This document shows positions 59,443 to 64,000 of a DNA stretch of 64,000 nt, one piece after another. The notes below the pieces were generated by a model that did no database searches, was not told where the DNA came from, and saw only the letters and a program-made list of their open reading frames with translations. The translations under genes were made by a program, and so were the position numbers. The stretch lies in assembly GCF_009932555.1 (NCBI RefSeq), contig NZ_BLJO01000003.1:496001-560000 (forward strand). The letters are read 5' to 3'. Every line of letters starts with the position of its first letter. Positions within the stretch are counted from its first letter, which is position 1. This stretch comes from Steroidobacter agaridevorans. Lineage in GTDB: Bacteria > Pseudomonadota > Gammaproteobacteria > Steroidobacterales > Steroidobacteraceae.

Positions 59443-59838
59443 ATGGTCAGGAAAACCCGCGCGCAACGCATCGAGAAGCCGCTCACCGCTACTGAGCTGG
59501 AGATGATGAATGTCATCTGGCGGATCGGTCCATGTTCGGTGCTGCAGATCGTCGAGCAACTGCGTCCAGAGCGGGAACTGGCGTACACCAGTGTCTCCAC
59601 GATTGTGCGCATTCTGGAGCAGAAGGGTTACGTCACCAGTTCCAAGGAGGGCCGCGGACATCTGTACGGCGCCGCCGTGTCCAAGGAGGAGTACCAGCGC
59701 AGCACCGTGCAGCGGATGGTGACGAGCGTGTTCGATAACGCCCCGGTGCTCCTGGTGCGCCGCCTGCTCGATACCGAATCGCTGAGCTCGGACGATCTAG
59801 CCGAGATCCGTGCCCTGCTACGTAAGAAGGGAGGCTGA
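59443..59838 (+). CDS. BlaI/MecI-family transcriptional repressor
   Basis: A 131-residue winged-helix repressor. ATG 59443 (MVRKTRAQRIEKPLTATELEMM) is preceded by GAGG. The DNA-binding part reads LTATELEMMNVIWRIGPCSVLQIVEQL, followed by ELAYTSVSTIVRILEQKGYVTSSKEGRGHLYGA. The C-terminal dimerisation helices (STVQRMVTSVFDNAPVLLVRRLLD) contain the region cleaved in BlaI/MecI by their membrane peptidase partner. The next gene, two bases after its stop, encodes exactly such an M56 peptidase. The perfect dyad upstream is the expected autoregulatory site. Confidence 0.92.
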   Translation: MVRKTRAQRIEKPLTATELEMMNVIWRIGPCSVLQIVEQLRPERELAYTSVSTIVRILEQKGYVTSSKEGRGHLYGAAVSKEEYQRSTVQRMVTSVFDNAPVLLVRRLLDTESLSSDDLAEIRALLRKKGG

Positions 59839-59840
59839 CG

Positions 59841-61487
59841 ATGGGCGTGCATGCGGTGAACATGTACATCACGGCCAATTTTCTGCTGCTCGTTGCGGCG
59901 GTGTGTGTGGCGTGCGTGCGTTGGGTGAGTGGCAGGTTGGCGAACCCGATCGCGTATCGTCGCCAGTTGCGGATCGCTTATGCGCTGTCCGTTGCCGCGG
60001 CGCTGTTGCCATCGACGCTAGTCATACAACAACGAACGGAACTGATGCCGCGGAATGCGCAGATTTGGTCTGCGGCGTCCATGCAGGACAGTCACAGCGC
60101 CGAGAATAGTCACCGAATCGCGATCTCAATAGCCTCATCCGAGGTATCGGTGCCCCTGCAGGCGGCCGGTACGATGACCGCTAGCCTGTTGCTGGCGGGC
60201 TTCGCCGTATTTGCGATCACGCTGCTGATCGAAGCTGCGAGGATCCGCCGCATCATTGTCGATGCCCAGACAATTGCACGGCGGCGACACGTGCGAGTGC
60301 TGTCTTCGCAGACCGTGTGCGTGCCATTTTCGTTCTGGTTGCCAGGATCGCACTTCATCGTATTGCCCGCGGATCTCATCCTGCGGCCCGACGACTTGCG
60401 CATGGCGATTCGACACGAGGCCCAGCACCATCGCCAACTCGACACCCGCGTGACTTATATCTATCAACTGCTGCGCGCGCTGTTCTTCTGGAATCCAGCG
60501 GTGCACTGGCTGTACAAATCTGTTACCGAGCTGCAGGAGTTCGCGTGCGATGAGGTTTTGATTGTGCAGCGAAAGGTGTCGGCGCACGCGTATTGCAGCT
60601 GCCTGATGCGCGTTGCCGAAGCGGCGGTGAACCAGCAGAACATGTCGATCTGCACTGGCATGTTGGGTGGGGCAGGGCACCGCATTCTGAAAAATAGAAT
60701 CGAGGCATTGCTCGTGAAACGTTCACGTGCAGGGCGCGCGCCTGTAGCAATGGCGCTCGGTGGTGCGATGCTGGCATTGATGTCGGGCATGACGGTCGCG
60801 TTCTCTGCGACCATTCAGGACCGGAGGATCACACCCGAAGTTGCGCAGCAGATGCTGGCGGTCGCGAGACAACGCGGCGAGTTACTTCCTGTCACGCCTC
60901 AGCGGGTTCTGTTGTCCGCTATGCATCCGGGAGATGATTTTCCGCTGGCCGTCAATGAGCGAGTCATCGAGCAGCTCAATCGCTTGCTGGGCACGCCGGA
61001 CGGCAGAGCGTTCATGCGTTCGAGCCTGCAACGTATGCAGGAGCACGAAGCGCTGATCGTCGGTGCCCTGGCGCACTACGGCCTGCCCGCGGAGCTTATG
61101 GCTGTGCCGCTGGTCGAGTCGGGCTATCGCAATCTGCCGCACGATGGCGATTCCCGACATGGCGCCGGCCTATGGATGTTCATCGAGCCGACAGCTCGCG
61201 AGTTCGGCTTGGCTGTGGATGCAAGCATAGATGAGCGCCTGAACGTCGCGCTGGAAACCGACGCGGCCATGCGCATGTTCGGCCGTCTCTATGAGCAGTT
61301 TGGCGACTGGGGGCTGGCTTTGCTCGCTTACAACTCAGGCGTGCGTCGCGTAGAGCAGGGCATACGCACGACGGGTTCGCGTGACGTATGGCAGATCGTG
61401 GAGCACGGCTACGAGAACGATCCCGACTACGTGGCGCGCGTCACGGCCGTGCTGCTCATCATGAAGAACCCCACCGCGCTCGAGTGA
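59841..61487 (+). CDS. M56 (BlaR1-like) zinc peptidase fused to MltD-like lytic transglycosylase
   Basis: A 548-residue fusion. Membrane helices lie near residues 10-30, 45-62 and 112-132. The cytoplasmic M56 zinc site is HEAQHH (His192, Glu193, His196) with a third ligand in the ELQEFACDE segment (Glu233). A fourth helix at 300-322 leads outside. In BlaR1 a penicillin-binding sensor domain follows; here residues ~405-540 are an SLT lytic transglycosylase domain instead. It has LPAELMAVPLVESGYRN (catalytic Glu426 in ES), GAGLWMFIEPTAREFGL and ALLAYNSGVRRVEQGI, as in MltD. It sits two bases after blaI. The combination suggests that muropeptide binding or cleavage outside triggers repressor cleavage inside. 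Confidence 0.9.
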   Translation: MGVHAVNMYITANFLLLVAAVCVACVRWVSGRLANPIAYRRQLRIAYALSVAAALLPSTLVIQQRTELMPRNAQIWSAASMQDSHSAENSHRIAISIASSEVSVPLQAAGTMTASLLLAGFAVFAITLLIEAARIRRIIVDAQTIARRRHVRVLSSQTVCVPFSFWLPGSHFIVLPADLILRPDDLRMAIRHEAQHHRQLDTRVTYIYQLLRALFFWNPAVHWLYKSVTELQEFACDEVLIVQRKVSAHAYCSCLMRVAEAAVNQQNMSICTGMLGGAGHRILKNRIEALLVKRSRAGRAPVAMALGGAMLALMSGMTVAFSATIQDRRITPEVAQQMLAVARQRGELLPVTPQRVLLSAMHPGDDFPLAVNERVIEQLNRLLGTPDGRAFMRSSLQRMQEHEALIVGALAHYGLPAELMAVPLVESGYRNLPHDGDSRHGAGLWMFIEPTAREFGLAVDASIDERLNVALETDAAMRMFGRLYEQFGDWGLALLAYNSGVRRVEQGIRTTGSRDVWQIVEHGYENDPDYVARVTAVLLIMKNPTALE

Positions 61488-61496
61488 GCGTCACCG

Positions 61497-62471
61497 ATGT
61501 TCGAAAAGATCGCACCGTCGCTATTCGCGGCGTTCTGCCTTGCACTGTCTGCATGTTCGGAAGTCAAGGTTCCTGAACCTTCGGTGCCGCCGCATCCGGC
61601 GCCAACCGAGAGCGCTCCGCTCGCGTATGTCCTTGCCGACACCGAGGTTCGCGACATTACGTCGGGACCGTTAGGGCGCACGTATCAGTTGTTCGTCAGC
61701 CTGCCCGGGTCCTACGAGCAGCGCCCTGGGCATCGTTTCCCCGTGCTGTTCGTAACGGACGCCAGCTACGCGTTTCCGCTCGTGCGTAATATCGGCCGGA
61801 TGGTCGGCGACAGGGGCAAGGGCCTGGAAGATTTCGTTCTTATCGGGTTGTCCTACGCCAAGGGCGACACGGGGCAGTACAGCCGGCGGCGCGATTACAC
61901 GCCGACACCGAACAGCGAAGACACCGTATCGGACATGCCAGGCCGGCCCGTCGTGCACGGCGAGGCCGAGGCGTATCGCAGATTCATCGCCGATGAAGTA
62001 TTTCCTCTGGTCGCCGAGCACTATCGCGTCGATATGAATCGCAAGATTTTCGCGGGTCACTCGTACGGCGGATTGCTCGGCGCGCACATCCTGTTGACCG
62101 AGCCGACCATGTTCGAGCGGTACATTCTCAGCAGTCCGTCGTTGTGGTATGACGATAGAGTCATGCTGGCGCGCGAGCGAGCTTACGCCGCAGTTCACAC
62201 CGACATGCGCGCCGATGTTTTCTTGTCGATCGGTTCGTTCGAAACAGTCAGCCCGTCTTCAGCGAACAAGCGCTATCATCGCAATAACGACATGGTCCGG
62301 GACCTGCGCAAGTTCGAAGCGCAATTGCGCTCGCGCCGTTATCCCAGCCTGCGCATCGAGTCGAACGTCATTGACGACGAAGACCACCTCACCGTCTATC
62401 CCTCCGCGATCACCCGCGGGCTGATGTGGGCGCTGCCGGCTCAGCCGCCGTTGAGCGTGCCGATGCAATGA
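61497..62471 (+). CDS. Esterase D / Fes-like alpha/beta hydrolase lipoprotein
   Basis: A 324-residue lipoprotein (lipobox ALSAC, start ATG 61497, nine bases after the fusion gene's stop). The family features are YQLFVSLPGSYEQRPGHRFPVLFVTDASY, the nucleophile elbow FAGHSYGGLLG, ILSSPSLWYDD and a terminal catalytic His in DEDHLTVYP. This is the putative-esterase group (IroE, Fes, esterase D-like) that hydrolyses siderophore, carbohydrate or glutathione esters. Operon position behind a cell-wall sensor and opposite a deacetylase suggests a substrate with acyl groups on envelope or host polysaccharide, but that is inference. Confidence 0.85.
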   Translation: MFEKIAPSLFAAFCLALSACSEVKVPEPSVPPHPAPTESAPLAYVLADTEVRDITSGPLGRTYQLFVSLPGSYEQRPGHRFPVLFVTDASYAFPLVRNIGRMVGDRGKGLEDFVLIGLSYAKGDTGQYSRRRDYTPTPNSEDTVSDMPGRPVVHGEAEAYRRFIADEVFPLVAEHYRVDMNRKIFAGHSYGGLLGAHILLTEPTMFERYILSSPSLWYDDRVMLARERAYAAVHTDMRADVFLSIGSFETVSPSSANKRYHRNNDMVRDLRKFEAQLRSRRYPSLRIESNVIDDEDHLTVYPSAITRGLMWALPAQPPLSVPMQ

Positions 62472-62590
62472 ACTGCGGTCGCAGGGCCCGCCGACCGCCG
62501 CGTGAGATTACGATCCTGAAAGTCTTGCGCCGATTCCGGGAAGAATCGCTCGGATAACCTGACAATCTCTCCGAAGCCAAAGGGAGCCCG

Positions 62591-62902
62591 AGCGCGGCGG
62601 AGATCGATGCGAAGTGGACGTTCGCCGGGTACTGGGATCCCGAGCGAGGAGCACCCTTCGTTCAATCCGTGAAGAGCGGTGCTGGCGGCATCCATCTCAC
62701 GTTCAACGAATTGGTGACGGTCAAGGGCAAGCCTCGCCTGAGGCTCGCGAATGGCGCGTTCGCGGACTATCTCCACGGGAGCGGCACGAACACGCTGCGT
62801 TTCGCGCCCCGCGCGGGAGCGCAGAGCATGTTGGATTTCACCACCGGCACAATTATCGCCAGCGAAGCGATTGCTCGTGCCGAACAGCAACTGAGCGGTT
62901 GC
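62591..62902 (+). pseudogene. Fragment of an Ig-like (bacterial adhesin/CAZyme type) repeat
   Basis: The plus-strand frame reads AEIDAKWTFAGYWDPERGAP, then SVKSGAGGIHLTFNELVTVKG, and KPRLRLANGAFADYLHGSGTNTLRFAPRAGAQ. This is the pattern of bacterial Ig-like repeats that end with 'LANG..A.Y.SGSGT.TL.F'. There is no start codon with a ribosome-binding site and no signal peptide, and the reading frame degenerates after about 62900. It looks like the isolated end of a large extracellular protein whose body has been lost. The flanks (62472-62590, 62903-62960) contain nothing else I can identify. Confidence 0.55.
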
Positions 62903-62960
62903 CGGGACGATGAGGCCATAGTTCTTTCGCCAGTGGCTGTGGCCCGACCGTCGACGGCAA

Positions 62961-63482
62961 TTACAGCCGCTCACCGCGAAGGGCGTCGGGCACTAGATCG
63001 GGATGCCGCCGATAGACGGGCCTTAAAAAGCTCTCGCCGACTTCGGCGACTACGTTTCCAATAGCCCTCTTGAACCTCTCGTGTTCGTCTGCAGGCTCGA
63101 CGGTTTCCGACTTCTTCATTAGCTGAAATAGTCTTCCCTGGAAGTCCTCGCAAAGCGCGAGCAGTTCTTTGGCGAGTCCTGGGTCGCTGAACAGATTGGT
63201 CGGTAATTCCGTGCTGGTTCGCCGTGATGCCGGACTATCGGCGGGCCCTTCGTCGAGAACCTGGAGCTGCAATGTATCTCCAGCCGCCAAGGGAATCTCG
63301 GGCCAGTCCAGAAAGACTGTCTCAGTAGGGCGGTTCGTGTCGTATCCGACGACGCGAAGCACACGCTTCACTTGGTGCTCTTTTGGGCGATTCGCCAAGT
63401 TCAGGTGAGCATTCAGATAGCCGGCCCCACTGACTCCGGCGACGTGCTTTGCCACACCATTCAGCGCCACTGCGATTCGCAT
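62961..63482 (-). CDS. Protein of unknown function
   Basis: A 173-residue protein with no signal peptide or membrane helix. ATG 63480-63482 has an AGGAG box six bases upstream. The N-terminal half is beta-like (MRIAVALNGVAKHVAGVSGAGYLNAHLNL, VKRVLRVVGYDTNR, ETVFLDWPEIPLAAGDTLQLQVLDEG). The C-terminal half is helical and charged (LAKELLALCEDFQGRLFQLMKKSE, ERFKRAIGNVVAEVGESFLRP). The ribosome-binding site supports a real gene, but I do not recognise the family. Confidence 0.6.
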   Translation of the reverse strand: MRIAVALNGVAKHVAGVSGAGYLNAHLNLANRPKEHQVKRVLRVVGYDTNRPTETVFLDWPEIPLAAGDTLQLQVLDEGPADSPASRRTSTELPTNLFSDPGLAKELLALCEDFQGRLFQLMKKSETVEPADEHERFKRAIGNVVAEVGESFLRPVYRRHPDLVPDALRGERL

Positions 63483-63773
63483 TCCATTCTCCTGAAATCG
63501 GCCCAGGCTCAGTCGCTATGTTAGCTGACTGATCGGCGCTCCGCCCTAATCAGCCAACGCATGCGGAGCAGAGCACCCAAACGCCTTGACGGCAAGCAGG
63601 ACGCAAGCGATCTTGTGCTCGACCTTACAATTCACTCCAGCATGGCCATGCGTTGTTGCTCATGCAGCCTCAAGGGAAAAGACGAATGAGGATCTCAGAG
63701 CCTGCTGCTCTGGCCGGGCGAACCGTGTCCGGGCCGCATCTGTGCTTCGTCGGCCCGTCACGTGAGTGAGGCC
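63483..63773. other. Intergenic region, 291 bases
   Basis: A divergent gap between the unknown minus-strand gene and the helical repeat gene. No gene, clear promoter pair or hairpin is evident to me. Confidence 0.4.
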
Positions 63774-64000
63774 ATGAGCGATCAAAGATTGGATGCGGTC
63801 CGTCAAGCCAGGCGGCTCATCGAAGAAGCGTACAAACTAACGCATCTCTGGGAGCGGAACTATTCACGCGCACGCTCACTCGTCGAGGATCAGCTGGCCG
63901 GGAACGCCGATGATATTCTGTTGCTAACTTGCCTGGGCGCCATCCTGGCGGACCAGCGGCATCACCTCGAAGCTGTGCGGGCGCTGAAAAGAGCGGTGGC
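63774..64000 (+). CDS. TPR-like helical protein (partial, runs off the window)
   Basis: ATG 63774 follows GTGAGG and the frame stays open to the window end (75 residues). Paired amphipathic helices (LDAVRQARRLIEEAYKL, ARSLVEDQLAGNADDILLLTCLGAILADQRHHLEAVRALKRAV, split into about 18 and 43 residues) have the alternating pattern of tetratricopeptide repeats, with A/L/G/A spacing in the second. The C-terminus is outside, so any catalytic or sensor domain cannot be seen. Confidence 0.6.
   Translation, partial: MSDQRLDAVRQARRLIEEAYKLTHLWERNYSRARSLVEDQLAGNADDILLLTCLGAILADQRHHLEAVRALKRAV

Noticed and set aside
59841-61487. Classical BlaR1 beta-lactam sensor and nearby beta-lactamase
   Set aside because: The extracellular domain is SLT-like, not penicillin-binding, and no beta-lactamase gene is present; the MBL-fold protein at 53505 belongs to a different operon and has a different architecture.
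1-64000. tRNA, rRNA, CRISPR arrays, insertion sequences or prophage genes
   Set aside because: No clover-leaf sequences, regularly spaced repeats, transposase or phage motifs were recognised on reading both strands.

Overview
The window is GC-rich DNA from a Gram-negative heterotroph. It encodes two TonB-dependent receptors, several Tat-type and lipobox signal peptides, a lipase foldase, c-type cytochromes and a PQQ dehydrogenase. This gene mix (plant-polysaccharide hydrolases, DUF1592/DUF1552 cassette, M56 peptidase joined to a lytic transglycosylase) is what I would expect of a gammaproteobacterium near Steroidobacter or the Xanthomonadales/Nevskiales. That placement is inference; no rRNA or other marker is present. 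I see no tRNA, rRNA, CRISPR array, transposase or integrase, so the region reads as chromosomal accessory metabolism.

Layout. 1-4650: end of an unknown gene, a Tat-exported LamG protein, and an overlapping GH39 / GH51 pair for xylan and arabinan side chains. 4631-9467: an FAD monooxygenase with a membrane partner, an AraC regulator, an exported creatininase-like hydrolase and a beta-barrel protein. 9468-17277: a PQQ dehydrogenase divergent from a TetR gene and a tightly overlapping four-gene molybdenum hydroxylase operon whose large subunit carries an extra C-terminal domain. 17311-20960: a sulfatase and GH2 glycosidase pair on the minus strand. 21101-25520: DUF2254 protein, then a DUF2380 / DUF1326 / DUF2182 cassette and a lipoprotein. 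25530-31740: three-haem cytochrome and TetR gene, divergent from an exported protein / DUF1592-type cytochrome / DUF1552 operon, with a multi-arm TetR-type operator between them. 31790-34558: a SusC-like TonB receptor preceded by a perfect 14-bp LacI-type palindrome.

35040-42886 holds miscellaneous genes (DHFR-like, small membrane proteins, ankyrin repeats, cupin) and a divergent lipase foldase next to an atypical small secreted alpha/beta hydrolase, followed by an FKBP lipoprotein. 42955-46868 encodes a NarL-type regulator and a giant Reg_prop sensor kinase. Divergent from them, 47046-55142 forms a probable catabolic operon: SMP-30-like hydrolase, VOC protein, carotenoid/stilbene oxygenase, ABM monooxygenase, TonB receptor and MBL-fold hydrolase. 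55145-55740 is a small gene graveyard (TetR and TonB remnants). 55907-58055 has two related small secreted proteins, a Tat-exported superoxide dismutase-like protein lacking second-sphere active-site residues, and a small exported protein.

58389-62471 is the most striking locus. A polysaccharide deacetylase is divergent from a BlaI-type repressor with a perfect 19-bp operator, followed by an M56 (BlaR1-like) zinc peptidase fused to a periplasmic MltD-like lytic transglycosylase and a secreted esterase. This looks like a self-contained cell-wall sensing or remodelling circuit. The window ends with a decayed Ig-like fragment, an unknown minus-strand gene and the start of a helical repeat protein.
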